A DNA stretch of 64,000 nucleotides from Sphingomonas beigongshangi (GTDB taxonomy: Bacteria > Pseudomonadota > Alphaproteobacteria > Sphingomonadales > Sphingomonadaceae), in contig NZ_JADHDT010000008.1 in the NCBI RefSeq assembly GCF_016820445.1, forward strand, positions 213,558 through 277,557. The letters are read 5' to 3'. Positions 25,704 to 34,386 of this stretch are shown here, piece by piece. Numbering within the stretch: position 1 is the stretch's first letter; each line of letters starts with the position of its first letter. The notes under the pieces were generated by a model. That model was not told the origin of the DNA and did no database searches. It saw nothing but the letters and a program-made list of their open reading frames with translations. The translations under genes and the position numbers were made by a program.

Positions 25704-25906
25704 CGTATAACTCCGGTTATTGATGCATGTGTCGGACGAAGCGCGCGTGCGGGATCGCGGTTCCATCACGCCGCATCCCGGGTGCGGCCGCGGACACAGG
25801 ATCGTCTGCGCGAGAACCAACCTGCGTTATAAACATTATAGATCGTTCAGTAGCTTGGACGATTGCACATGGCGCAGGACGAGAGACACCGGACCGGACG
25901 GCGCGA

Positions 25907-27739
25907 TTGGGCGCGCTGAAGACCCTGGTCGACCGCTTGCGTCCCGAGGCGGCCGATGCGTCGAGCGGGCGCATCGAGGGCTATCTACCGCTGGCGCGCT
26001 ATGGCGCGCTCGGCGACGGTCGCTCGGTCGTCCTGTCCGGCAGCGACGGCTCGATCGACTGGTGGTGCGTACCCAACATGGATTCGCCACCGCTCTTCGA
26101 CCGGCTGCTCGATGCCGAGCAGGGCGGTCGGTTCAGCCTGGAGCCCGACGAAGCCTTCACCGTCGAACGCCGCTACCGCGACGACAGCAACGTCCTGGAG
26201 ACCGTCTTCATCACCGCCACCGGCCGCGCGCGGCTGACCGAATCGCTCAACAGCGGCACCGCCGGGCGTCTGCCCTGGGCCGAACTCGCGCGCCGGGTCG
26301 AGGGACTGGAAGGCACCGTGCGCTTCCTGCTGGCCATGCGGCCAGGGCGACGGGGCGATACGGTCAACCCGTATCACTCGACGATCGGCCAGCACACGGT
26401 GTTCCATGTCGAGCGCGTCCTGGGCTTGTTCGTGCATGATCCCCGCATCACCTGCCGCTGGTCGGACGAGGGCATCACCGGCGAGGTGACGGTCTCGGCC
26501 GGCGATCGGCGGACGGTGGCGATCATCGCGGGCCGTGACGAACCGCTCGTCGTTCCCCCGATCGGCGAAATCGATGCGCGGATCGACACGTCCGATGCGG
26601 AATGGCGGGATTGGGCGGCACGCGTCACCTACCGGGGGACGGACCGGGCTGCGTTCCTGCGCAGCGCGCTGGCGTTGAAGCTCCTGCTCTATTCGCCGTC
26701 TGGTGCGATTGCGGCGGCGGCGACCACCTCGGTGCCGGAAGGCGTCGGCGGCCGCAAGAACTTCGATTATCGCTACGCCTGGGTGCGCGACGCCGGCTAC
26801 ACGATCAAGGCGTTCCTGACCGCCGGCGCACAGGCCGAAGCCAAAGCCGCCTTCACCTGGCTGCTGGGCCAATTGCGCGAGACAGGTACACGCGTCTGCT
26901 ACACGCTCGGCGGCGGTGTCGTGCCCCCCGTCTCGGAATGGGCGATGCCGGGCTATCGGGGCAGCCAGCCCGTCGTCACGGGCAATCTCGCGACCGATCA
27001 GGCGCAGCATGGCGTCTACGGCGACATCTTCGAAACCGCGTCCTGCTTCGTCGCCAATTCCAACATCCTCGATAGTGCGAGCGCCGAGTTCCTGTCCCAC
27101 CTCGCCGACCAGTGCGCCGACCGCTGGCGCCTTCCGGATGCGGGCATGTGGGAACTTCAGGAGGAACGCCATTACACGATGTCGAAGGTCAGTTGCTGGC
27201 AGGCGCTCGCGCGCGCGGTCGAGCTCGCCGACCAGGGCCAGTTGCCGACCACGTGCCGCGAGCGCTGGCAGCGAGAACGCGACCGGATCAAGGCGTGGAT
27301 CGAGGCCGAATGCTGGTCGGACGCACGGCAGGCCTTCGTCATGTATCCGGGCGCGGACGCCATCGACGCGTCGCTCGCACTGGCCGTGCGCTTCGGCTTC
27401 GACGGCGCCGATCGGCTTCGCTTGACGCTCGACGCGATCGACCGCGAGCTTGGCGCCGGTCCCTTCCACTATCGCTACAGCGGCATGCAGCGGGAGGAAG
27501 GCTGCTTCCTCGCCTGCTCCTTCTGGATGGTCGAGGCGCGCGCCTTGCTCGGGCAACGCCCGCAGGCGCGCGCCGCGCTCGATCGCCTGACCGCTGCGCT
27601 ATCGCACGGCCATGGCATCCTCGCCGAGATGGTCGATCCCGACACCGGCGCGTTCCTCGGCAATCTGCCGCAGGGATTGAGCCATCTCGCCCATCTGATG
27701 GCGCTGTCCGTCCTCGACGATATCGCTGCCTGCGACTGA
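25907..27739 (+). CDS. Glycoside hydrolase family 15 (glucoamylase/trehalase-like)
   Basis: About 610 residues, cytosolic, no signal. The family features run in order: an N-terminal block (YGALGDGRSVVLSGSDGSIDWWCVP near residues 30-50, shared by GH15 trehalases), then VPEGVGGRKNFDYRYAWVRDAG near 280-300 in the catalytic barrel, WELQEERHYTMSKV near 410, and a C-terminal block (GNLPQGLSHLAHL). The general-acid Glu candidates lie in DAGMWELQEE. The length (about 600) matches actinobacterial and proteobacterial GH15 trehalases, so trehalose is a plausible substrate beside stress genes. The start is uncertain: TTG 25907 is chosen because upstream in-frame sequence is unlike the family. Confidence 0.85.
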   Translation: MGALKTLVDRLRPEAADASSGRIEGYLPLARYGALGDGRSVVLSGSDGSIDWWCVPNMDSPPLFDRLLDAEQGGRFSLEPDEAFTVERRYRDDSNVLETVFITATGRARLTESLNSGTAGRLPWAELARRVEGLEGTVRFLLAMRPGRRGDTVNPYHSTIGQHTVFHVERVLGLFVHDPRITCRWSDEGITGEVTVSAGDRRTVAIIAGRDEPLVVPPIGEIDARIDTSDAEWRDWAARVTYRGTDRAAFLRSALALKLLLYSPSGAIAAAATTSVPEGVGGRKNFDYRYAWVRDAGYTIKAFLTAGAQAEAKAAFTWLLGQLRETGTRVCYTLGGGVVPPVSEWAMPGYRGSQPVVTGNLATDQAQHGVYGDIFETASCFVANSNILDSASAEFLSHLADQCADRWRLPDAGMWELQEERHYTMSKVSCWQALARAVELADQGQLPTTCRERWQRERDRIKAWIEAECWSDARQAFVMYPGADAIDASLALAVRFGFDGADRLRLTLDAIDRELGAGPFHYRYSGMQREEGCFLACSFWMVEARALLGQRPQARAALDRLTAALSHGHGILAEMVDPDTGAFLGNLPQGLSHLAHLMALSVLDDIAACD

Positions 27740-27785
27740 TCGGTCGCCCGACGGCCGATACCTGCCCCCCCCAAAGGAGACGACG

Positions 27786-28679
27786 ATGACCGATCGCATG
27801 ACCATGCAGGATCCGCGCGCGCAATATCCGCGCCCGCCCTTCCCGCGCCAGCCACAGCCGGTGCCCGGTTCGGCCGCGAAGATGGACCCGGTGCCGGATC
27901 ACGGCGAGACCAGCTACAAGGGTTCGGGCAGGCTCGCCGGCCGCAAGGCACTGGTGACCGGCGGCGACAGCGGCATCGGCCGCGCCGCCGCCATCGCTTT
28001 CGCGCGCGAAGGCGCGGATGTCGCGATTTCCTATCTGCCCGCCGAGCGCGACGATGCGGCGGAGGTCATCGCGCTGATCGAAGCGGAAGGTCGGACGGCG
28101 GTCGACCTGCCGGGTGACATCACCGACGAGTCCTGGTGCCGGGAGCTGGTCGCGCAGGCCGTGGCGAAGCTCGGCGGTTTAGACATCCTGGTCATCAATG
28201 CCGGTCGGCAGCAGAACCGCGAAGATATCTCCAAGGTCTCTTCGGAGGACTTCGACCGGACGCTCAAGACCAACCTCTATGCGATGCACTGGATCGCACA
28301 GGCGGCGGTGCCCCATCTGCCCGCGGGCGCGGCGGTCATCACCACCGCGTCGATCCAGGCCTATGAACCGTCGGCGATCCTGCTCGACTATGCGACCACA
28401 AAGGCCGGCATCGTCGCCTATACAAAGGCGCTCGCGAAGCAGCTGCTCGAAAAGGGCATTCGCGCCAATGTCGTCGCACCGGGCCCGTTTTGGACGCCGC
28501 TTCAATCTTCGGGTGGCCAGCCGCCGGAGGCGGTGATGCAGTTCGGATCGGAAAGCCAATACGGGCGTCCGGGCCAGCCGGTCGAGATCGCCCCCGTCTA
28601 CGTCCTGCTCGCCAGCCAGGAAGCGAGCTTCATCAGCGGCGAAGTCTATGGGGTGACCGGCGGAGCCGGCGTCGCCTGA
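27786..28679 (+). CDS. SDR oxidoreductase (YhdF/YdaD-type stress SDR)
   Basis: 297 residues, cytosolic. AAAGGAG fixes the ATG. The N-terminal linker (YPRPPFPRQPQPVPG, PDHGETSYKGSGRL) and core closely match the SDR at 18863, but without its signal. The cofactor motif TGGDSGIG is near 58, DILVINAG near 126 and catalytic YATTK near 200. The usual NNAG is changed to VINAG. It lies 46 bases after the GH15 gene on the same strand, so it is likely in one stress-related transcript. Substrate unknown. A bidirectional hairpin follows. Confidence 0.9.
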   Translation: MTDRMTMQDPRAQYPRPPFPRQPQPVPGSAAKMDPVPDHGETSYKGSGRLAGRKALVTGGDSGIGRAAAIAFAREGADVAISYLPAERDDAAEVIALIEAEGRTAVDLPGDITDESWCRELVAQAVAKLGGLDILVINAGRQQNREDISKVSSEDFDRTLKTNLYAMHWIAQAAVPHLPAGAAVITTASIQAYEPSAILLDYATTKAGIVAYTKALAKQLLEKGIRANVVAPGPFWTPLQSSGGQPPEAVMQFGSESQYGRPGQPVEIAPVYVLLASQEASFISGEVYGVTGGAGVA

Positions 28680-28689
28680 TCCACGCACA

Positions 28690-28720
28690 CTATCCCGGCA
28701 TCCGTTCGATGCCGGGATAG
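28690..28720. terminator. Bidirectional hairpin between convergent SDR genes
   Basis: A perfect 12-bp stem (28690-28701 with 28709-28720) and seven-base loop sit in the 51-base gap between two convergent genes. There is no long T-run, but position and strength suggest transcription stop for both directions. Confidence 0.7.
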
Positions 28721-28730
28721 CCGTCCCGCC

Positions 28731-29537
28731 TCAGCCGGCAATCGTGAACACGGACCCGGAATCGACGCGGATGCCTGCGCCGTTGATGAAGCTGGCCCGC
28801 TCAGAGCACAGGAAGGCGACCGCCGCGGCAACCTCCTCGGGCTTGCCGCGCCGCTTCAGCACCATGCCCGGCCGCTCCTCCTCCAGGAAGCTCGCGATCG
28901 CCTCCTCGAACGTTGAGCCCTTTTCCTCCGCCCGCTTGCGCATCATCGCGTCCGTCATCGGCGTCGCGATGAACGCCGGCGACACCGTGTTGACCAGCAC
29001 GTTGTCGCAGCCATAGGCCTTGGACAGCCCCTTCGCGAGACTGAGGATCCCGGCCTTGGACGCACAATAGGCCAGTTCGTCGACATAGGGCTGCACCGCA
29101 TCCTCGGAGGCGAAGAGGACGATCCGTCCCCAGCCCTTGCGCCGCATCGCGGGGATCGCCTCGCGGCACATCCGCACCGCGCCCATCAGGTTTATGTTCA
29201 GCGTCTCCAGCCAGCCCTTGTCGTCGACGTCGAGGAAATCCCCGGTCGCGCCCGTCACGCCCGCTGCATTGACGTAGATGTCGGGCTCGCCCAGCCGCTC
29301 GCGAACCTCGCGCCAGACCTTCTCGACCTCGTCGATCTTGGTCACGTCGCCGGTCACCGCGACGATCTCACCCAGCGGTGACAGTTCCTCGATCGCCCGG
29401 TCGAGCGTGCCATCGGGCTTGTCCGTGATCGCGACGCGAACACCGGCCTCGAGCAGCAGGCGCGCCGTCTCCTTGCCCATTCCGGAATCGGCACCGCTGA
29501 TCAGCGCGATGCGGCCGTTGATACCCAGATCCATCAT
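28731..29537 (-). CDS. SDR oxidoreductase
   Basis: About 268 residues from ATG 29537 (or 29534), with GGAGAAG just upstream. Classical SDR features: SGADSGMG near residue 16, a DV turn (VTGDVTK), NAAGVTGATG near 88, catalytic Ser in LFASEDA and Tyr-x3-Lys in YCASK near 155. SDRs of this type act on secondary alcohols or sugars. It starts eight bases after the GMC dehydrogenase stop and belongs to the hydrolase-GMC-SDR operon. A joint pathway, with a lactone or sugar-acid type substrate, is a context inference. Confidence 0.9.
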   Translation of the reverse strand: MMDLGINGRIALISGADSGMGKETARLLLEAGVRVAITDKPDGTLDRAIEELSPLGEIVAVTGDVTKIDEVEKVWREVRERLGEPDIYVNAAGVTGATGDFLDVDDKGWLETLNINLMGAVRMCREAIPAMRRKGWGRIVLFASEDAVQPYVDELAYCASKAGILSLAKGLSKAYGCDNVLVNTVSPAFIATPMTDAMMRKRAEEKGSTFEEAIASFLEEERPGMVLKRRGKPEEVAAAVAFLCSERASFINGAGIRVDSGSVFTIAG

Positions 29538-29545
29538 CTTCTCCT

Positions 29546-31072
29546 TCACCCCCGCGACGCGAGGAAACGGTCGGCGGTGCGCAACGACAGCGCCATGATC
29601 GTCAACGCCGGATTGGCGGCAAGCGCGCTCGGAAAGATCGAGTTGTCGCACACGAACAGATTTTCGATGTCGAAGCTTCGCCCGTCGGCATCGACCACCG
29701 CGCGATCGCCGTCGCGCCCCATCCGGCAGGTCCCGATCGTGTGCGCGGAACGGGCGACGGCGAGGATATCGCGCGCGCCCGCTGCCTCCCAGATCGCGGT
29801 CATCGTCCGTCGTGCATGCAAATCGATAGCCTGCTCGTTGGGGCCATAGCTGAAATTGATGCGCGCCTTGCGCAGGCCGAAGGCGTCGGTCTCCTCGGCC
29901 AGCGTCAGCCGATTGTCCTCCGATGGCAGGCATTCGCCATTGATGCCGATCCCGCCGAGACGGTTGTAATCGTTGATCATCGCCACCAGCGGCGCCCCCC
30001 ACAGGCCAGCTCCGCGCGCCAGGTTGGCGGCGAGCGTCACCGGCATCACGCCGAGGCTCTGGATGAGATACCCGCCGGCATGGCCGGCGTTCTCGGCGCG
30101 CACCATGTCCTCGGTGATCAGCGACGAAGGATAGCCGCGGTTCATCCGCATTTCCGCGTCGAAGCGACCCCAGACCTGCGTCGCGACATGCGCCATGAAG
30201 TTGCGGCCGACCTGGCCGCTCGAATTGGCGAGGCCGAGGTTCAGCAGCAGTCGCGGCGTCTCGATGCCGCCCGCACACAGGAACAGCGCGCCGCAGCCCT
30301 GCCGCAGCCGCTCGCCGCCGCGATCATAGACGACGCCGGTTACCCGACCGGCGTGGTCGCGCTCGATGTCGATCACGCGGCTCTCCGCGCGAACCTCGGC
30401 GCCATGCGCGACGGCGAGCGGCAGCCACGTCGTGTCGGTGCTGGCCTTGGCCGCCGTGCGGCAACCCTGATGACAGGTGCCGCAGTTGATGCAGGCATGA
30501 CGCCTGCCCCAATGCGGCTGGACCCGGTCGCGGGATACCAGAGCGGCGGGAGCGTCGGTCGCGGTGATGCCAAGCCGTTCGCATCCGCGTGCCATCGCTT
30601 CGGCGGGGGCGTTGCGGGCGACGGCCGGCAGCTCGTACCGCCGGTCGGCATCCCAGGGATAGCGCGCCGGCCCCGATACGCCGACGAAACGCTCGACCGC
30701 ATCGACGTAGCTGATCAATTCGTCGTGGGAGATCGGCCAGTCCTCTCCCTGCCCGGTCTCGCTGCGGAGCATCAAGTCGCGCTTGTCCGGGCGTGGGCAG
30801 AACGCGCCCCAGTGCAAGGTCGAGCCGCCCACCCCCATGCCCGAATTGTTCGCGCCGAAGGCGGTGGGGTCCGCGCCGCCGCTCAGCCGCTCTTCCATCC
30901 AGTAGATGTCGGCCGCGAGTTCGTCGGGGACGTGGTCGAGGGGCGAAAAGGCACGTCCCGCCTCGAGGACGACGACCGATAGTCCGGCCTGCGCCAGACG
31001 CGCGGCGAGCGGGGCGCCGCCGGCGCCACTACCGACGATGACCACATCCGCCGGATCCTTCGGGCCGCTCAT
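29546..31072 (-). CDS. GMC-family dehydrogenase, gluconate 2-dehydrogenase large-subunit type
   Basis: 508 residues from ATG 31072, overlapping the upstream stop (ATGA). The FAD site VIVGSGAGGAPLAARLA is near 10-26, with the GMC block GMGVGGSTLHWGAF near 80. A four-Cys cluster Cys194-x2-Cys197-x2-Cys200-x3-Cys204 follows, as in gluconate dehydrogenase-type subunits, where it could bind Fe-S. The C-terminal GMC pair is HTIGTCRMG and NPALTIMALSLRTAD. The partner small subunit is apparently the C-terminal half of the upstream gene. No cytochrome c subunit is visible, so the electron acceptor is unknown. Confidence 0.88.
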   Translation of the reverse strand: MSGPKDPADVVIVGSGAGGAPLAARLAQAGLSVVVLEAGRAFSPLDHVPDELAADIYWMEERLSGGADPTAFGANNSGMGVGGSTLHWGAFCPRPDKRDLMLRSETGQGEDWPISHDELISYVDAVERFVGVSGPARYPWDADRRYELPAVARNAPAEAMARGCERLGITATDAPAALVSRDRVQPHWGRRHACINCGTCHQGCRTAAKASTDTTWLPLAVAHGAEVRAESRVIDIERDHAGRVTGVVYDRGGERLRQGCGALFLCAGGIETPRLLLNLGLANSSGQVGRNFMAHVATQVWGRFDAEMRMNRGYPSSLITEDMVRAENAGHAGGYLIQSLGVMPVTLAANLARGAGLWGAPLVAMINDYNRLGGIGINGECLPSEDNRLTLAEETDAFGLRKARINFSYGPNEQAIDLHARRTMTAIWEAAGARDILAVARSAHTIGTCRMGRDGDRAVVDADGRSFDIENLFVCDNSIFPSALAANPALTIMALSLRTADRFLASRG

Positions 31073-32415
31073 GCCGGCGCGCCCAGCGGCGACTGCCACG
31101 GTTCGCGCGTGTTCGCCGCGGTCAGTCGATAGCCCGGCAACGGCATGTCGTCGCCGCCCACCGCGAAGCCGTCATAGCCGATACGCGCCATCGTCGCCGG
31201 CAGCGCCACCCACTGACGCGCAACCTCGGCTCGCGCTTCGGCGAACCACAGCCGCATGTGCCGACGCTCGATTAGCGCCTCGCCGCCGCCATCCTCACCG
31301 GAGTCCTCGCCGATGGCACGCAGCGCCTCCTCGCGCCGTGCCGCGCTTGCGCTCGCGAAACCGAGGGTTTGGGCTTCGAGCGTGTCCAGCCCCCATTGCC
31401 ACGCCAGCGCATCCGCGGGCAGGTCGGCGAGGCGCCATCCGTCGCCCCGCCCCTCCGCCAGCGAAGCATCGATGCGCCGTGCGAGGTCGGGCGCGTCGAC
31501 CGCTCCCGGCAGCAGGGTTTCGATGAGCGCGACCAGCGTCGCCCGTTGCGCGGTGGACAGCGTTCCGGCCGCGTCCGGCGCGGCATGGCGATCCATCATC
31601 GCCGCACGCGCTCGCCGGCTGACGCGATCCGATGCGAGCAGCGCAGCAAACGAGGCCGGCAGCGCGCGGGCAAAGGCTGGCGCAACGTGATCGCGGATCA
31701 GCGCGGCCACTTCCGCATGTCGCTCGTAGGGCAGCAGATGCGCCGCGCCGTCCACCACTTCGACGCGCGCATCGCGATAATGCGGCAGGTTGAGCCGCCG
31801 CTGCGCCTCGACGCCCAGATCGCCATCCTCTCCCCCGGCGACGATGAGCGCGGGCAACGCGATAATGCCCGCCTCCGACCGCCAGTCTTCGCGGCTGCCC
31901 CGCTCGAGCCAGGCCGTCCAGGCGGCGCAGCCGGATCGCTCGACGTCGGCGATCGCTTGCGCTCGATCCGGGCCAGACAGCGACGCGGCGGTATTGGCGT
32001 CGATGAACGCTTCCGCATCGGCGGTGCCGATCCCGCCTCCCGCGCACCAGCCGATCATCTTGGCGCGACGATCCTCCGCCATCGGCTCCGGCGCGGGCGG
32101 CGAGGCGGCGAGCAGCACGACCGCCGCCAGCCCGGCGAAGGACGGATCACCCCCGCGGGCGCGGGCGGCGGCGAGCGTCGCGATCTTGCCGCCCATGCTA
32201 TGCCCGATCACCGCCCAGCTCTGGGGTTGCCGACGCCCGACCTCCGCTGCAAACCAGTCGACCAGACCAGTAACGTCGGATGCCGCGTCGGCGCTTCCGC
32301 CGAACCCCGGCAAGTCGAGGGGAATGCAGTCAAAATCGTCGCTCAATGCCGCGACCACGCGATCCCATTCGCGCGCGCTACCCCCCAGCGCGTGGAGGAA
32401 ATACAAACTTGCCAC
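31069..32415 (-). CDS. Fusion: alpha/beta hydrolase plus gluconate dehydrogenase subunit 3-like domain
   Basis: About 448 residues from GTG 32415, chosen because the hydrolase fold starts at once (ASLYFLHALGGSAREW); a longer frame reaches 32577. Residues 1-240 are an alpha/beta hydrolase with HALGG oxyanion region, nucleophile Ser73 in GHSMGG, Asp in GGEDGD and His in GAAHLLPYE. Residues about 265-448 resemble gluconate 2-dehydrogenase subunit 3 (LSTAQRATLVALIETLLPGA, then DGFAVGGDDMPLPGYRLT). The two parts are normally separate genes. The downstream GMC subunit would be the partner of the second domain. There is no Tat signal, so the complex may be cytosolic. Confidence 0.8.
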   Translation of the reverse strand: MASLYFLHALGGSAREWDRVVAALSDDFDCIPLDLPGFGGSADAASDVTGLVDWFAAEVGRRQPQSWAVIGHSMGGKIATLAAARARGGDPSFAGLAAVVLLAASPPAPEPMAEDRRAKMIGWCAGGGIGTADAEAFIDANTAASLSGPDRAQAIADVERSGCAAWTAWLERGSREDWRSEAGIIALPALIVAGGEDGDLGVEAQRRLNLPHYRDARVEVVDGAAHLLPYERHAEVAALIRDHVAPAFARALPASFAALLASDRVSRRARAAMMDRHAAPDAAGTLSTAQRATLVALIETLLPGAVDAPDLARRIDASLAEGRGDGWRLADLPADALAWQWGLDTLEAQTLGFASASAARREEALRAIGEDSGEDGGGEALIERRHMRLWFAEARAEVARQWVALPATMARIGYDGFAVGGDDMPLPGYRLTAANTREPWQSPLGAPA

Positions 32416-32615
32416 GCTGGGACTTTCATGTGGATTACTAACCCATGATGAAGCCGAACCGCCGCTTTCGGTTCCGCAGATCACCGGAAAATCCGGTGGC
32501 GGACGGCTAATCTGCCAAAAACGAAGCGCATCCCGGCCGCTGACAGCCCCCGGCGTCTGCGACGAACCGAGCATCACATGCGTTACAGTGGAACCTGCTA
32601 CCGCCGGCGGAGACC

Positions 32616-34166
32616 ATGCAGACGCTCGAGATCACCCTGTCGCTGATCGCCGCCTCGCTCGCCCTGACGCTGGCGGCAAATTGGCTGCGCGTACCCGCCG
32701 CAGTCATGCTGGTGCTGGGCGGCATGGCACTGGCGTTCATGCCAGGGCTGCCCACGATCGTGATGGAGCCGGAGGTCGCGCTGGCCCTGTTCCTGCCGCC
32801 GCTGCTGCAGGCGAGCGCCCTGCGGACCGACTGGGGCGCCTTCCGCTCGAACATCGTCTATATCGTTCTGCTGGCATTCGGCGCCGTGCTGTTCACGACC
32901 GCGTGCGTGGCGGTGGCGGCACGACAGCTCATCCCCGATATGTCCTGGCCCGCGGCAATCACGCTCGGGGCGATCGTCGCGCCGCCGGACGCGGTCGCGG
33001 CCACGTCGGTGCTGAAGCGCTTCCGCCTGCCCAAGCGCATCATCGCGGTCCTGGAGGGCGAAAGCCTGATCAACGATGCGTCGGCGCTGATCCTCTACCG
33101 GATCGCCGTGGCCGCTACGCTGGCTGGCGCGTTCCGCTTTCACGGCCTGGCAAGCTCGGTCGCGCTGCCCGCCGTGGTGGGCGTCGGTACGGGCCTGATC
33201 GCCGGCGCGGGCGCCAATTGGTTGATGCTCCACCTCAAGGACCGTTTCCTGGAGATCGTCACGTCGTTCCTCGCCGCCTTCGCCAGCTATTTTGCCGCTG
33301 AATGGATCGACGGGTCCGGCGTGCTGGCCGCCGTCGCGTGCGGCGGGATGATCGGTCGCGCACAGATCAGACTTGCGGCACAGACCAGGCTGGAGTCGAC
33401 GAGCTCATGGGAATTGGTCGAATTTGTCCTTGCCAGTCTCGTCTTCCTGCTCGTCGGTCTCCAATTGCGGGGTATCCTCGCGCGGTTGAGCGAATATGCG
33501 GCGTGCGACTTGCTGCTGCTTGGCGCTGCCGTCTCCGCCGTGCTGATCGCGTCGCGCTTCGTCTGGGTGTTCGTCACCTTCTATCCCGCCTCCGCATTGG
33601 TCGCGGCGATCCGCGGCGGCAGCTTTACGCCACCGCTCAGCTATCCGACGATCATCTCCTGGGCGGGTATGCGCGGTGTCGTCAGCCTCGCCGTGGCCCT
33701 GGCGCTGCCGGTTTCCTTTCCGGGCCGCGATATCATCGTCTTCCTTGCTTTCTGCGCGATCTTCTCGACCCTGGTGATCCAGGGGACCACGCTGAAGCTG
33801 CTCATCGCGTGGTGCGACGTCCGCGATCCCGACATCGCGGCGGTCGACCCGGCAACCATCGCCGCACGTGAGATGGTGGCGGCCGCGATCGCCGGCGTCG
33901 GCCTCGGCACGGCGACGACCGATCCCGTCGACGCTTTCCACAACGAGCGCCAGCGCGCACAGGCGGTCGATCGGACCGGTCCCAGCGCGCGGACGGTCGC
34001 GCGCGCAGAGGCCAAACTCGCGGCCATCGAGCATGCACGCAAGCAACTGCAGGAACGCCGTGACGAGATCGACGGCGATACCCTCCAGACCCTGACGCAG
34101 GAACTCGACCTGGAGGAACGACAGATACGCCTGTTCCTCGACGAGCATACGACCATAGCCGGCTGA
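32616..34166 (+). CDS. CPA1-family Na+/H+ antiporter (NhaP-like)
   Basis: 516 residues. About twelve membrane segments (1-410) are followed by a charged C-terminal tail (about 430-516) rich in Arg, Glu and Gln. Antiporter features include LGAIVAPPDAVAATSVLK near residue 122, GESLINDASALILYR near 148 and SWAGMRGVVSLAVALALP near 348. GGAG precedes the ATG. The tail could be a regulatory helical domain. It probably exports sodium or potassium for protons and takes part in pH or osmotic balance. It is divergent from the hydrolase-GMC operon; the 200 bases between the two starts hold both promoters. Confidence 0.9.
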   Translation: MQTLEITLSLIAASLALTLAANWLRVPAAVMLVLGGMALAFMPGLPTIVMEPEVALALFLPPLLQASALRTDWGAFRSNIVYIVLLAFGAVLFTTACVAVAARQLIPDMSWPAAITLGAIVAPPDAVAATSVLKRFRLPKRIIAVLEGESLINDASALILYRIAVAATLAGAFRFHGLASSVALPAVVGVGTGLIAGAGANWLMLHLKDRFLEIVTSFLAAFASYFAAEWIDGSGVLAAVACGGMIGRAQIRLAAQTRLESTSSWELVEFVLASLVFLLVGLQLRGILARLSEYAACDLLLLGAAVSAVLIASRFVWVFVTFYPASALVAAIRGGSFTPPLSYPTIISWAGMRGVVSLAVALALPVSFPGRDIIVFLAFCAIFSTLVIQGTTLKLLIAWCDVRDPDIAAVDPATIAAREMVAAAIAGVGLGTATTDPVDAFHNERQRAQAVDRTGPSARTVARAEAKLAAIEHARKQLQERRDEIDGDTLQTLTQELDLEERQIRLFLDEHTTIAG

Positions 34167-34386
34167 ACGCTCCGGGCCGGCGCTGTTCCAACCGTCGCCA
34201 ACCACCGTCCGGCCGCGCAGCACGCATGACGGACCTGTTTGTTCCGCTTCCTTGTTCGAAAAGACGCTGATTTGCCACGCCTCGGCGCAATACGATGCGT
34301 TTTTGGCTTTGCGTTCACAATCCTGCCGCCATCCCGGCTCAACGCCGCGCACGCCGTCGTCCGGCTGCAATTTCCCGAGCAGAACC

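Noticed and set aside
25741..25762. EcfG-like promoter upstream of dps
   Set aside because: GGAAC is present on the minus strand, but the element 17 bases on is GCTT, not CGTT; too weak to call.
24693..25832. 379-codon plus-strand frame
   Set aside because: Antisense to the Rieske reductase and dps genes, both of which have complete catalytic motifs.
32450..32475. EcfG-like promoter upstream of the hydrolase fusion
   Set aside because: GGAAC followed after 16 bases by GCTT; only half the consensus.
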